A stretch of 58,873 bases of DNA. Origin: Deltaproteobacteria bacterium (lineage in GTDB: Bacteria; Desulfobacterota; Desulfomonilia; Desulfomonilales; Desulfomonilaceae). The position numbers and the translations under genes were made by a program. Below are positions 8,293 through 16,976 of this stretch, one piece after another; positions within the stretch are counted from its first letter, which is position 1, and every line of letters begins with the position of its first letter. The stretch covers positions 1 through 58,873 of the forward strand of contig JAJYDQ010000016.1 in NCBI GenBank assembly GCA_021777225.1, written 5' to 3'. The notes under the pieces were generated by a model. That model was not told the origin of the DNA and did no database searches. It worked only from the letters and a program-made list of their open reading frames with translations.

Positions 8293-8808
8293 ATGTCCAT
8301 AGTGCTCCTCAGAGTTGATGACCGGTTTGTTCATGGTCAGATTTTGCAGGGATGGCTCCCCTCCACGCGCGCTCAGGAGCTATACATAGCCAATGATGTC
8401 CTGGCAGAAGATGATGTGCAAAAAATGATAATGGAATGCGCTATTCCGTATACTGTAAAAATTGTAATAGACACTGTAGATCATATAGCGCAACTGCTGA
8501 AGGACGAAGACAGGACCGATGTCCGCCGTATGGTATTGGTTGACACACCTATCGACGCGCTCCGTTTGATAAAAATGGGAGTGAAATTTGATCGTCTGAA
8601 TTTGGGAAATATGGCAGGGAATGATAACAGAAAAGTACTCACCCGGTCCGTGGCTGTAGGTGAAGAATCACTAACCGCACTCCGCGAAATTCTTGACAGC
8701 GGTGTTGATATCAGCGTTCAAAGCGTACCTTTCGAGAAGCCTATAAATTTCTGTGACTTGTGCAATTCTTCCACATTTTGTCCATCTACACAGGACATAC
8801 TTATCTAA
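8293..8808 (+). CDS. PTS mannose/sorbose-family EIIB component
   Basis: Receives phosphate from EIIA on the histidine of DDRFVHGQI (His14) and would pass it to a sugar. 171 residues, with the usual VDTP and LNLGNMAG segments. An oddity is the C-terminal cysteine cluster Cys154-x2-Cys157-x5-Cys163, which is not part of the core EIIB fold and could bind metal or respond to redox. Second gene of the EIIA-EIIB-EIIC run, with 46 bases before it and 16 after. Confidence 0.88.
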   Translation: MSIVLLRVDDRFVHGQILQGWLPSTRAQELYIANDVLAEDDVQKMIMECAIPYTVKIVIDTVDHIAQLLKDEDRTDVRRMVLVDTPIDALRLIKMGVKFDRLNLGNMAGNDNRKVLTRSVAVGEESLTALREILDSGVDISVQSVPFEKPINFCDLCNSSTFCPSTQDILI

Positions 8809-8824
8809 AGACCGCGGGGCATAG

Positions 8825-9514
8825 ATGTTAAAAGAGGCTTTTTGCGCTGCCACGATTGGCGGATTGCTATGGCTGGACCGTTATCAGTTTGGCCAATTAA
8901 TGGTCTCTAGACCGATAGTGGTAGGCCCAGTTATTGGAGGCGCGTTGGGCGACTTCTCCGTGGGGCTGGCGGTAGGAGTCCTCTTCGAAGTTCTATGGCT
9001 AAGACGCCCGCCTATAGGCGGCTTCATTGCCCCAGACGTAACTTTTGCCAGCACTGTAGCCACTGCGGCGACCGTGATTGTCAGAAACCAGCATTATTTT
9101 GATGTCCTCGCTTTGGCGTTGCTGAGCTTTATGCTCTTCATGCCGTTATCGTTTTTGGGCAGCAAACTAGACCTGCTCTTGAGATTATGCATAGGTAAGC
9201 TTTCAATTCCGGCGGAACAGGCTATTCTACAACGCAACAGCGCAAAGATAGCCATATTGTTTGTTGCTTCTTTGTTACTAGGTTTTGCAATTTGTATGGC
9301 GGCTCAGTTCCCAATCATAATTTTGGGGACAATCATTCTGCGGCGCTTGCTCGAAGTGTGGCCTGAAAATCTTACTGAAGCTCTCAAGTTTGCGTATTTT
9401 ACGATCCCCGCTATAGGATCCCTGGATATGCTGGCCGGAAACTTTGAGAAATCCTCTTTCGCCCTTTTTCTTATAGGTTTTGTATCAACAATTTGTTGCT
9501 ACCTGTTTCTATGA
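8825..9514 (+). CDS. PTS mannose/sorbose-family EIIC membrane component
   Basis: Polytopic inner-membrane protein with at least five hydrophobic segments. The N-terminal region (RYQFGQLMVSRPIVVGPVIG and following GDFSVGLAVGVLFEVLW) matches the conserved EIIC-sorbose start. 229 residues, slightly short for the family (about 250). The partner EIID needed for the translocation complex is absent: the next gene is an acetyltransferase. This matches the incomplete mannose-type PTS reported in several deltaproteobacteria. Confidence 0.83.
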   Translation: MLKEAFCAATIGGLLWLDRYQFGQLMVSRPIVVGPVIGGALGDFSVGLAVGVLFEVLWLRRPPIGGFIAPDVTFASTVATAATVIVRNQHYFDVLALALLSFMLFMPLSFLGSKLDLLLRLCIGKLSIPAEQAILQRNSAKIAILFVASLLLGFAICMAAQFPIIILGTIILRRLLEVWPENLTEALKFAYFTIPAIGSLDMLAGNFEKSSFALFLIGFVSTICCYLFL

Positions 9515-9556
9515 TCCGATTTTCTGTAATCTGGCCACAGAAGACCTCAGTGCCAC

Positions 9557-10048
9557 ATGAACAATCAAAGATTCAGCGATGAAACTTCGGAATGGGAAAG
9601 CAGAATCGTTTCCTCTCCAATGTCCATCACCGATTTACCGGAGGTGGTCGAGATTGAGCTGACCACAATCTACAGCCCATGGTCCGGAGAAATGTTCCGA
9701 AAGGAAATTGAGTCAAGAAACCCCGGACTGAAGACATTCAGGTTCAAAAGCCAACTAATTGGCTACTTCTGCTTCTGGCGGGTCCTTAACGAAGCGCATT
9801 TGCTAAACTTGACCCTGCATGCCGATTTCAGAGGCAAGGGTTTGGGGCGTTTTTTGATGCGGGACCTTGAACAAACTTGCAACGAAATGAAAATATCCAA
9901 AATTCTCCTCGAAGTAGCGGAAACAAACTTTGTGGCTGTAAAACTTTACAAGAACTTCGGATTTGTCAAAGTTGGTATCAGGAAAAAGTTTTACCAGGAA
10001 ACCGGAGATGACGCCATTCTAATGGAGAAGAGACTACAACGACGCTAA
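9557..10048 (+). CDS. rimI: RimI-like GNAT N-acetyltransferase
   Basis: GNAT acetyltransferase resembling RimI, which acetylates the N-terminus of ribosomal protein S18. The acetyl-CoA pyrophosphate-binding loop is RGKGLGRFLM (about residues 92-101), followed by LLEVAETNFVAVKLYKNFGF, typical of RimI. The first ~20 residues (MNNQRFSDETSEWESRIVSS) are an extension compared with E. coli RimI, so a later start at SPMSITDL is possible. It lies 42 bases behind EIIC on the same strand. Confidence 0.75.
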   Translation: MNNQRFSDETSEWESRIVSSPMSITDLPEVVEIELTTIYSPWSGEMFRKEIESRNPGLKTFRFKSQLIGYFCFWRVLNEAHLLNLTLHADFRGKGLGRFLMRDLEQTCNEMKISKILLEVAETNFVAVKLYKNFGFVKVGIRKKFYQETGDDAILMEKRLQRR

Positions 10049-10123
10049 CCTTCATTAATATTTAAATTATATTTCACAACATCCTATTATATAATATTTT
10101 TTCATGAATAATATTAATAAATA

Positions 10124-10152
10124 TTGATATTACGGATAATAATATATATAAG
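10124..10152 (+). promoter_or_regulatory. Sigma-70 type promoter for the small lipoprotein gene
   Basis: TTGATA (10124-10129), 17 bases, TATAAG (10147-10152), each 5 of 6 from consensus, within a very A+T-rich stretch (about 10040-10160) that stands out from its surroundings. The ATG at 10208 is about 50 bases below the predicted start. Confidence 0.5.
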
Positions 10153-10207
10153 CTCCGCTATAAGAGGTTTGAGCGTATCAACCTACTGTCAATGCGGGTG
10201 ATTTTAT

Positions 10208-10459
10208 ATGAATAATATTTCATGGATTATTTTGGTAGTCGCGTTTCACAGCCTTGTTTTATCATCCTGCTCCTCAATGCAAACTTCCGCCATACGTCCG
10301 GCAGGTTACGAAAGCGAAAAAACAGGCTGGATCCAAAAGAACCTGCCGAGTCTGGAAACATTATCTAACATGATCCCACCCCCAACCGAGGCCCGTAACA
10401 AATGGGATGAAAGACAGAAGAGACAAAGAGATGGGGCTCGTAATGAAGAGGGATTTTGA
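10208..10459 (+). CDS. Small predicted lipoprotein
   Basis: 83 residues. A hydrophobic signal (ISWIILVVAFHSLVLSSC) ends in a lipobox-like LSSC, so Cys21 would be lipidated after cleavage by signal peptidase II. The mature part is short, hydrophilic and rich in charged residues, with no recognised domain. It has its own A+T-rich promoter region. The residues after the Cys are Ser-Ser, which would suit outer-membrane sorting by Lol rules. Function unknown. Confidence 0.6.
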   Translation: MNNISWIILVVAFHSLVLSSCSSMQTSAIRPAGYESEKTGWIQKNLPSLETLSNMIPPPTEARNKWDERQKRQRDGARNEEGF

Positions 10460-10540
10460 CAAATTTCATTGATGAAGGGCCAGATAAATCAGCAAAACGC
10501 CAAAAATAGATGCGAGACTGCTTTTTACGGATCACTACAC

Positions 10541-11281
10541 TTATACGACTATGCCCTCATGCAAATAGGTTAACCCAAACGTTAGTGGAAAAATTCTGAT
10601 GGATTTGAAACCTGCTGACCCAAACAGGGCACTTAGTTGGTCGGGCGTAAGGAAATCCTGAATCGAATCCGGAAGGTATCTGTAAGCGGATCTGTTGCCG
10701 GATATCAAGCCCCCGACAAAAGGAATCATGTGGTTTAAATACCACCTGAAAAAACTCCTTAATCGAAGATTTTTAGGGAATGTCATCTCAAGAGTTATAA
10801 CTTTGCCTCCTGGCTTTACAACCCGTCCCATTTCACGTAAGGCCGCCAATCTATCAGGAATGTTGCGCAATCCGAAGGCAATGGTCGCCGCATCAAATTG
10901 ATCGGTCCTAAATGGAAGTTTTGTAGCGTCAGCAGACACATAGTCAATCTTTGAGATGAATCCTCGGTTTTGCGTCTTGGATTGAGCCAGTTCCATCATC
11001 TTTTTCACGAAATCGGCCCCGGTTACATGCACTCCATGCGCCCCATCAGCAATGGCAAGCGCAAGGTCACCTGTACCCGTCGCAACATCCAATACATCTT
11101 TAGCATCAACAGGAATACGTTTTACGACAAATTTTCGCCACGCTACATCCCGTCGCCCAGACATAATTCGGTTGAGTAAATCGTAATGAGGTGTGATAGT
11201 GTTGAAAATGTTTTTCACAGCGGATATGCGCTCATCCGGGGTCCAGCTTTTCAAGGGTCTCAACTCCATAGGTGGCTCCAA
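10541..11281 (-). CDS. menG: Demethylmenaquinone/ubiquinone C-methyltransferase
   Basis: SAM-dependent methyltransferase of the UbiE/MenG family, which methylates the quinone ring in the last step of menaquinone (or in ubiquinone) synthesis. The SAM-binding motif is DVATGTGDLALAIA, and the family signature FGLRNIPDRLAALREMGRVV and the C-terminal FGLTYLHEGIVV segment are present. 246 residues, normal. An anaerobe would be expected to use it for menaquinone. It is divergent from the glucan phosphorylase gene. An equally valid symbol is ubiE. Confidence 0.9.
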   Translation of the reverse strand: MEPPMELRPLKSWTPDERISAVKNIFNTITPHYDLLNRIMSGRRDVAWRKFVVKRIPVDAKDVLDVATGTGDLALAIADGAHGVHVTGADFVKKMMELAQSKTQNRGFISKIDYVSADATKLPFRTDQFDAATIAFGLRNIPDRLAALREMGRVVKPGGKVITLEMTFPKNLRLRSFFRWYLNHMIPFVGGLISGNRSAYRYLPDSIQDFLTPDQLSALFGSAGFKSIRIFPLTFGLTYLHEGIVV

Positions 11282-11361
11282 CTCAAAGCAGCGCTTTACG
11301 AAGTTGCTATCTTAGTCATTCGATCCATAGGCCGCAACTTTTTTGGACATTCCCAATCAAC

Positions 11362-11389
11362 TTGACACAAAGAAAGCCTTCTTGATAAG
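11362..11389 (+). promoter_or_regulatory. Probable sigma-70 promoter of the glucan phosphorylase gene
   Basis: TTGACA (11362-11367), 16 bases, GATAAG (11384-11389; 4 of 6). It lies about 70 bases above the ATG at 11461, in the gap between the divergent menG and glgP genes. Confidence 0.4.
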
Positions 11390-11460
11390 AATTTTGAAAC
11401 GTCATTATCCTGAAATTCTCTTTTGCCATCGTCTTTACTGGATTTACACGAGGTGAGACA

Positions 11461-14022
11461 ATGAAACTCCGTCACCTGATCGTTAAACCCGATCTGCCGG
11501 ATGAACTTCAACCGCTCCGAATCATCGCCATGAACATGTGGTTCACATGGAATCCCGAAGCGAGTCGTCTATTTCAGGCGCTCGACCCAGAACTTTGGGA
11601 AACATGTGGACATAACCCGATAATGCTTCTGTCCACGTTGAAAGAGTCCCGCATACGTGAGATTCTGGAGGACAACCTTCTTATAGATAGGATAAGGCAA
11701 GTTGAAAGACTTTTCGACAATTACGTGAGTAACATCGAGAATTATTCTTTTAACCTCGAGAGGCCTATAGATTACCGAATAGCTTATTTCAGCATGGAAT
11801 ATGGTATTGCAGAATGTCTGCCGATCTATTCAGGCGGACTTGGCATATTGGCTGGTGACCACCTTAAGAGCGCGTCAAACCTCTGTTTTCCTCTGATAGG
11901 CCTTGGCCTGTTATACCAGAAGGGATATTTCAGGCAGTATTTGAATATAGACGGCTGGCAACAGGAATCTTATCTGGATAACGATTTCTATAACATGCCG
12001 ATCTCACCTGTAGGCGATGGAGCTGGGGGACAACTATCTTTTGACCTGGGGCTTGATGGAAAATCGGTCAAAATTCTTGTCTGGAAGGTTCAGGTTGGAC
12101 GTATCCCGTTGTATCTTCTGGACTCCTCGCATCCATCCAATCCGGATACGGCAAGACGTATCACGGCCGAGCTTTATGGCGGCGACCTAGAAATGCGGAT
12201 CAAACAGGAAATTGTTTTGGGAGTAGGAGGCGCCCGCGCTCTTCACCTCCTGGGACTCTGGCCATTCGTTTACCATTTGAATGAAGGGCATGCGGCTTTT
12301 GCCGCTCTGGAGCGTATACGCCAGACTATGATCACATACAAGACCTCATTTGAAGTAGCTATGGAGGCAGTAACAGCGTCAACTGTTTTTACAACACACA
12401 CGCCTGTGCCAGCAGGTATCGATTTGTTCCCTCAGGAATTGATAGACAAATACTTCAGAAATTATATGGAATCCATGGGAATGACAGTAAAAGATTTACT
12501 CGATCTTGGTTGCGCCAATCCTGATGATCGATCTTCACCATTTTCGATGGCGGTTTTGGCCTTAAGATTGTCGCGAGGCGTCAACGCAGTGAGCAAATTG
12601 CATCGGGATGTTTCTAAAAAAATGTGGCGGTTCCTATGGCCCAAAGTTGAAGAAGAAGATATCCCAATTGGTTATGTTACCAATGGGGTGCACATTCCAT
12701 CTTATCTTTCCAAAGAGATGTCTGACCTTTTCGACAGGTATCTCGGCGAAGGCTGGATCGAAGAACCGGACAACACTAAAATTTGGTCACGAGTTTACAA
12801 CATACCGTATGAGCAAATCTGGACAGCGCATGAAACCCGTAGGGAAAGACTTGTAAATTTTTGTCGTCGTAGACTCATTAAGCAGATGGTAGCGAGCGGT
12901 GGTTCCACACTCGACCGAAAGAGGGTCCGCGAATACCTGAACCCTGAAGCCCTGACCATTGGATTTGCACGGAGGTTCGCGCCGTACAAGAGGGCAGACC
13001 TGGTGTTATCAGATCCTGACAGGCTACTTAGAATCATGTCCGACAAGAGGCGACCGGTCCAATTCATATTTTCCGGCAAGGCCCATCCAAAAGATATGAT
13101 AGGTAAGGAAATAATCAAGAAGGTGGTGCATCAATCGAGGTCCGAAGGACTGTACAGGAATCTGGTTTTCATTGAGGACTATGACATAAACGTGGCTCGC
13201 TATCTTTTGCAGGGCTGCGATCTTTGGTTGAACACACCTAAACGTCCAAAGGAAGCTTGCGGAACATCGGGAATGAAAGCAGCAGCTAACGGGGTCTTAA
13301 ATCTCAGTATTCTAGATGGCTGGTGGCCCGAAGCTTTCGACGGAACCAATGGATGGGCAATTGGCGGAAATGAAGAATCTCCGGATTCTGAAGATCAGGA
13401 CAAACGTGACGCTGAGCAAATATTTGACTTGCTCGAATATGAAATTATCCCTCTGTTTTTCGACCGTGGCCCCGATGGACTTCCCCATGCATGGATTGAG
13501 AAAATGAAAAACAGCATGGCAAAGATTTCTGGGCATTTCAATTCGCATCGTATGATCGAACAATACATGGAGGAGTATTACCTGCAAGCCGGCCTTGCCC
13601 ACCAAATCCTTGGAGAAAACAAGCTGACCCGGTCGATCGAACTGAGTGAATGGAAACGTCGGGTCCGCTCGGTATGGAATAATGTGAAGGTCCTCGAAGT
13701 GTCCTTGCCCGCGGGTGAACAGGTGTCATTGGGTCAAACTTTTGAAGTGACCGCCTCGATTCAGCTCGGCATACTACGGGATGAAGAAGTAATTGTGGAT
13801 CTTTGTCACGGTACGGTCGGCCAGGATGAAAATAATGAACGTTTAACCAACAGAAACATAACGGCAATGGTAAGTGAGGAAAAAATTGCCGATGGTGTGT
13901 GGCGCTTTAAAGGCGTAATTCACTGCGAAGAAACAGGAGTCTACGCCTACTATTTGCGAGTGCTTCCCTTCCACCCGTATTTATTTAACCCTCTGTCCAT
14001 GAATCTCGTGGCATGGGGGTAG
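11461..14022 (+). CDS. glgP: Alpha-glucan (glycogen/maltodextrin) phosphorylase, Thermotoga type
   Basis: Releases glucose-1-phosphate from alpha-1,4-glucans using phosphate and PLP (GT35). The N-terminus (LRIIAMNMWFTWNPEA) is the DUF3417 region typical of the short/archaeal-Thermotoga type. Core motifs include YFSMEYGIAECLPIYSGGLG, FTTHTPVPAGID, FARRFAPYKRADL and the PLP-lysine region ACGTSGMKAAANGVLNLS. 853 residues is normal for this subgroup. GAGGTGAG upstream of ATG 11461 supports the start. It is convergent with usp, only 10 bases away. It indicates an internal glycogen store. Confidence 0.92.
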   Translation: MKLRHLIVKPDLPDELQPLRIIAMNMWFTWNPEASRLFQALDPELWETCGHNPIMLLSTLKESRIREILEDNLLIDRIRQVERLFDNYVSNIENYSFNLERPIDYRIAYFSMEYGIAECLPIYSGGLGILAGDHLKSASNLCFPLIGLGLLYQKGYFRQYLNIDGWQQESYLDNDFYNMPISPVGDGAGGQLSFDLGLDGKSVKILVWKVQVGRIPLYLLDSSHPSNPDTARRITAELYGGDLEMRIKQEIVLGVGGARALHLLGLWPFVYHLNEGHAAFAALERIRQTMITYKTSFEVAMEAVTASTVFTTHTPVPAGIDLFPQELIDKYFRNYMESMGMTVKDLLDLGCANPDDRSSPFSMAVLALRLSRGVNAVSKLHRDVSKKMWRFLWPKVEEEDIPIGYVTNGVHIPSYLSKEMSDLFDRYLGEGWIEEPDNTKIWSRVYNIPYEQIWTAHETRRERLVNFCRRRLIKQMVASGGSTLDRKRVREYLNPEALTIGFARRFAPYKRADLVLSDPDRLLRIMSDKRRPVQFIFSGKAHPKDMIGKEIIKKVVHQSRSEGLYRNLVFIEDYDINVARYLLQGCDLWLNTPKRPKEACGTSGMKAAANGVLNLSILDGWWPEAFDGTNGWAIGGNEESPDSEDQDKRDAEQIFDLLEYEIIPLFFDRGPDGLPHAWIEKMKNSMAKISGHFNSHRMIEQYMEEYYLQAGLAHQILGENKLTRSIELSEWKRRVRSVWNNVKVLEVSLPAGEQVSLGQTFEVTASIQLGILRDEEVIVDLCHGTVGQDENNERLTNRNITAMVSEEKIADGVWRFKGVIHCEETGVYAYYLRVLPFHPYLFNPLSMNLVAWG

Positions 14023-14032
14023 TCGCTCAAAT

Positions 14033-14425
14033 TTATTTCACAGTGACGACAGGGCAATGAGCGTTGAGAATCACATACCTTGCATTGGACCCAAACACCA
14101 TCTTCCCGACAGTAGAGGTCCTTTTGATTCCAACCACGATCTCATCGATGTCGTGTTCCCTCGCGAATTCCACGAGATCTTCCCCTGGGGTAAACCCTCG
14201 AACTAGAAGATGAGTTTCAACAGGAATTCCACTATTCGAGAAAAATTGTCTCGTATATTCGAGCGATTCCTGCGACTGTTCGATCTCGCTCTGGGGGGTC
14301 TGCGACTGTTTTTTCATCGAGCAAACTACGAAAACAGTCGCGTCAAAGGCTTTAGCATGCTTCTTGGCCACATTCAGGGCATTCTTAGCCTGATTGGAAC
14401 CATCATAGCCTACCAGAATTTTCAT
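14033..14425 (-). CDS. Universal stress protein (UspA family)
   Basis: Single UspA domain of 130 residues, beginning MKILVGYDGSNQAKNAL. The nucleotide-binding loop (VVGIKRTSTVGKMVFGSNAR, ending near HCPVVTVK) follows the G-x2-G-x9-G-S/T style of ATP-binding Usp proteins, with the first glycine pair somewhat altered. Located 27 bases behind livF of the first Liv cluster on the same strand, so it is possibly the last gene of that operon. Usp proteins next to transporters are common, but their role here is not known. Confidence 0.85.
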   Translation of the reverse strand: MKILVGYDGSNQAKNALNVAKKHAKAFDATVFVVCSMKKQSQTPQSEIEQSQESLEYTRQFFSNSGIPVETHLLVRGFTPGEDLVEFAREHDIDEIVVGIKRTSTVGKMVFGSNARYVILNAHCPVVTVK

Positions 14426-14452
14426 TGACTCTCCTCCCCTAGGATCATAGCC

Positions 14453-15154
14453 TTATACAACAAGATAACGTCTGACAACATCGTCATTATCCCATATCTC
14501 CGTCATGCTTCCTCCATGAACCACAGTCCCTTTCTCGAGTATATAGCCTCGGTCACACACCTCGTTACAAAAGCGCAAATTCTGGTCCGCCAAAAGTATT
14601 GTGACGCCGTGTCCCTTTATCTTCTTTATAGTTTCGAGGAGTGTTCGGACAATCAACGGCGCAAGGCCTTCCGATGGTTCGTCTAGCAGAATCAGGGTAG
14701 GGTTCATCATTAGGGATCGGCCTAAACTCAGGATTTTTTTCTCTCCACCCGAAAAACTGGAGCCCTTTTGCTTCCGGCGATCCGCCAGCAAAGGAAACAA
14801 ATTCTCAATTCTTTCTTTTGTCCAGTACCCTGACCGCCCTGATGCCCTAGCCGCAATTTCCAGGTTCTCTTCGCATGTAAGATCCGGAAAAATCCGCAAA
14901 TCATCAGGAATGTAACTTACTCCACGCTTGGCTATGACATTTGGAGCTAGTTTACAGATTTCCACACCCTCGAAGCGGATCGATCCATTCGTTGGAGGAT
15001 TTAAACCCATTATGGAACGGAGGGTAGTAGTCTTTCCCATGCCATTCCGTCCCAGCAGGGCCACTGTCTCGCCCTGTTTCACCTCAAAGGATATGTTTTG
15101 AAGCACATGAGCCGTACCATAGTAGACATCGATCTGATCTACCCGCAATACCAT
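14453..15154 (-). CDS. livF: Branched-chain-type ABC importer, ATPase LivF (cluster 1)
   Basis: One of two ATPases powering a Liv-type ABC importer. Walker A GRNGMGKTT, signature SFSGGEKKILSLGRSL, Walker B LILLDEPSEGLAP, H-loop region replaced by LLADQNLRF as usual for LivF. 233 residues. Its ATG overlaps the livG stop codon by one base (TAATG, 15152-15156), so the two are translationally coupled. The signature has GGEKK in place of the more usual GGEQQ. Confidence 0.93.
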   Translation of the reverse strand: MVLRVDQIDVYYGTAHVLQNISFEVKQGETVALLGRNGMGKTTTLRSIMGLNPPTNGSIRFEGVEICKLAPNVIAKRGVSYIPDDLRIFPDLTCEENLEIAARASGRSGYWTKERIENLFPLLADRRKQKGSSFSGGEKKILSLGRSLMMNPTLILLDEPSEGLAPLIVRTLLETIKKIKGHGVTILLADQNLRFCNEVCDRGYILEKGTVVHGGSMTEIWDNDDVVRRYLVV

Positions 15155-15912
15155 TACGCAACCTCTTCCCCAAGATAGACCTCTCGGACTTGAGGATTCA
15201 TCTTGATTTGGTCCGGCGAACCATCCCCGATTATTTTCCCCTTGTGCAAAGCGATAACTCGATCCGACAATGAAAAAACTATGTCCATGTCGTGCTCAAC
15301 GATCGCAAAGGTAACCTCGCCGGTTTGTGACAGTTCGCGGATGGTTTCCAGGATTCTAGATCTTTCCACCGGGTTCATGCCTGCTGTGGGTTCATCAAGG
15401 AACAAGAGTCGAGGTTTGGCGGCAAGAGCTATGGCCACCTCCAGAAGGCGTTGGTCCCCATGCGAAAGGGATCGCGCAACCATGTACGCCTCATCTATAA
15501 GCCCAACTTGCGTCAGGACCATCTCCACATCTTCTCGAACTTCTTTCAAATGAGCTATTGACCTAATCATACCTTTGGCTCGTCGATTAAGTGCAAGGAC
15601 AGGGATAGCCAGATTTTCAAACAAGGTTAGATTTCCAAACACATTGACGACCTGAAATGATCTTCCCAGCCCCAGCTTGACCCGCCTGTGGATCGGCTCG
15701 CGTGTGACCTCCCGTCCCTGAAACCATATTTCTCCCGAATCCGCCGCCAGTAGCCCAGTTAATACATTGATCAATGTAGATTTACCCGCCCCATTGGGGC
15801 CGATAATAGAAGTGATAACCCCTCGACAAAGGGAGAAATTTAAGTCCCTGGCCGTGACTATCGACCCGAAGGCCTTGTTCAGCATTCGAACATCTAACAG
15901 ACTCTCACCCAT
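15154..15912 (-). CDS. livG: Branched-chain-type ABC importer, ATPase LivG (cluster 1)
   Basis: Second ATPase of the importer. Walker A GPNGAGKSTLINVLTG, signature region SLSHGDQRLLEVAIALA (LSHGDQ is the LivG form), Walker B LLFLDEPTAGMNP, H-loop VEHDMD. 252 residues. About 107 bases separate it from livM upstream; I see no promoter there. C-terminal VREVYLGEEVA is the typical LivG end. Confidence 0.93.
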   Translation of the reverse strand: MGESLLDVRMLNKAFGSIVTARDLNFSLCRGVITSIIGPNGAGKSTLINVLTGLLAADSGEIWFQGREVTREPIHRRVKLGLGRSFQVVNVFGNLTLFENLAIPVLALNRRAKGMIRSIAHLKEVREDVEMVLTQVGLIDEAYMVARSLSHGDQRLLEVAIALAAKPRLLFLDEPTAGMNPVERSRILETIRELSQTGEVTFAIVEHDMDIVFSLSDRVIALHKGKIIGDGSPDQIKMNPQVREVYLGEEVA

Positions 15913-16019
15913 GTTATCCTTTCCTAATCAACGCAACTAAAGGACCCTTTAGATCATAATGGTGGGACGATAGGGTTTCGCTGCTACACTCAATTATAGC
16001 GTTTCTCTTTGTATTCGTT

Positions 16020-16973
16020 TCATGGCCGTGAATATTTCCTAAAAGCGTCTGAAATCGACCCAACTATACCACCACGAAAGCCAATGATGATTGCCAGTAA
16101 TAGCACCCCGAACCAGAACATCCAGTTGTAAGTGAATCGCTGAAGGACCTCCCGGAGAGCAACGAAAACGATACTACCGACCAAGGGTCCAGAGAAGGTC
16201 TGTAACCCACCAATAAGACTCACCAATACTGGCTCGGCCGAGTGACTCCAGTGTGCGGAAAATGGGGCGACATTACTCTCTAGCAGCGCAGACAGTGATC
16301 CGGCTAGCCCCGCAAAAGCCCCGGAGACAGTAAATACTCCCAGGCGATACGCTTTTACCGACAGACCGGCAAATTCAGCCCGAATATGGTTTTCTCGAAT
16401 GCCCGCGAGCGCCAGTCCAAACGGTGATGAGTAGATACGATGGATTAAGAAGACACTAGCCACAAAGAAAAGAAGAACGAAATAATAAAATTGGTAGTCC
16501 TTTCGGATCGGAATATTCACAATACCCAATGAAATGGCTGTGCGTGAAATTCCGTAAAGCCCATCATCACCCCCCGTAATGCTTCTAAGATTCCATATGA
16601 GGGCAAAGACCATCATACCGAACGCTAGGGTAAGCATAGCAAAATATATTTCAGTATGCCTGACACAAAAAAAACCAATGCACAAAGACAGGAGCGCAGC
16701 GGCAGTTACACCGATGAGGATTCCTAAAAGAGGATGAGCGCTTATGTGTATTGATGTTATAGCCAGCCCGTAAGCGCCGATGGCAAAGAAAGCCGCATGG
16801 CCGAATGATAGGAGTCCGGTTCGTCCCAATAGCAAATTGTATCCAAGGGCAAAAATACAGAGAATCATAATGCGTGTCGCGAGATACAGGACGAAGGGAC
16901 CACTAACGAAACCGATTCCAACCAAGGCGCCAAGGCAACCTAACATCAGGAAATATTTCCAGTATTGGTTCAT
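16020..16973 (-). CDS. livM: Branched-chain-type ABC importer, permease LivM (cluster 1)
   Basis: Inner-membrane permease, 317 residues with about ten hydrophobic segments. LivM hallmarks: YNLLLGRTGLLSFGHAAFFA, the TGGDDGLYGI loop, and the EAA-like AGIRENHIRAEFAGLSVKAYRL region that contacts the ATPases. It lies 3 bases behind livH. Confidence 0.93.
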   Translation of the reverse strand: MNQYWKYFLMLGCLGALVGIGFVSGPFVLYLATRIMILCIFALGYNLLLGRTGLLSFGHAAFFAIGAYGLAITSIHISAHPLLGILIGVTAAALLSLCIGFFCVRHTEIYFAMLTLAFGMMVFALIWNLRSITGGDDGLYGISRTAISLGIVNIPIRKDYQFYYFVLLFFVASVFLIHRIYSSPFGLALAGIRENHIRAEFAGLSVKAYRLGVFTVSGAFAGLAGSLSALLESNVAPFSAHWSHSAEPVLVSLIGGLQTFSGPLVGSIVFVALREVLQRFTYNWMFWFGVLLLAIIIGFRGGIVGSISDAFRKYSRP

Positions 16974-16976
16974 CTG

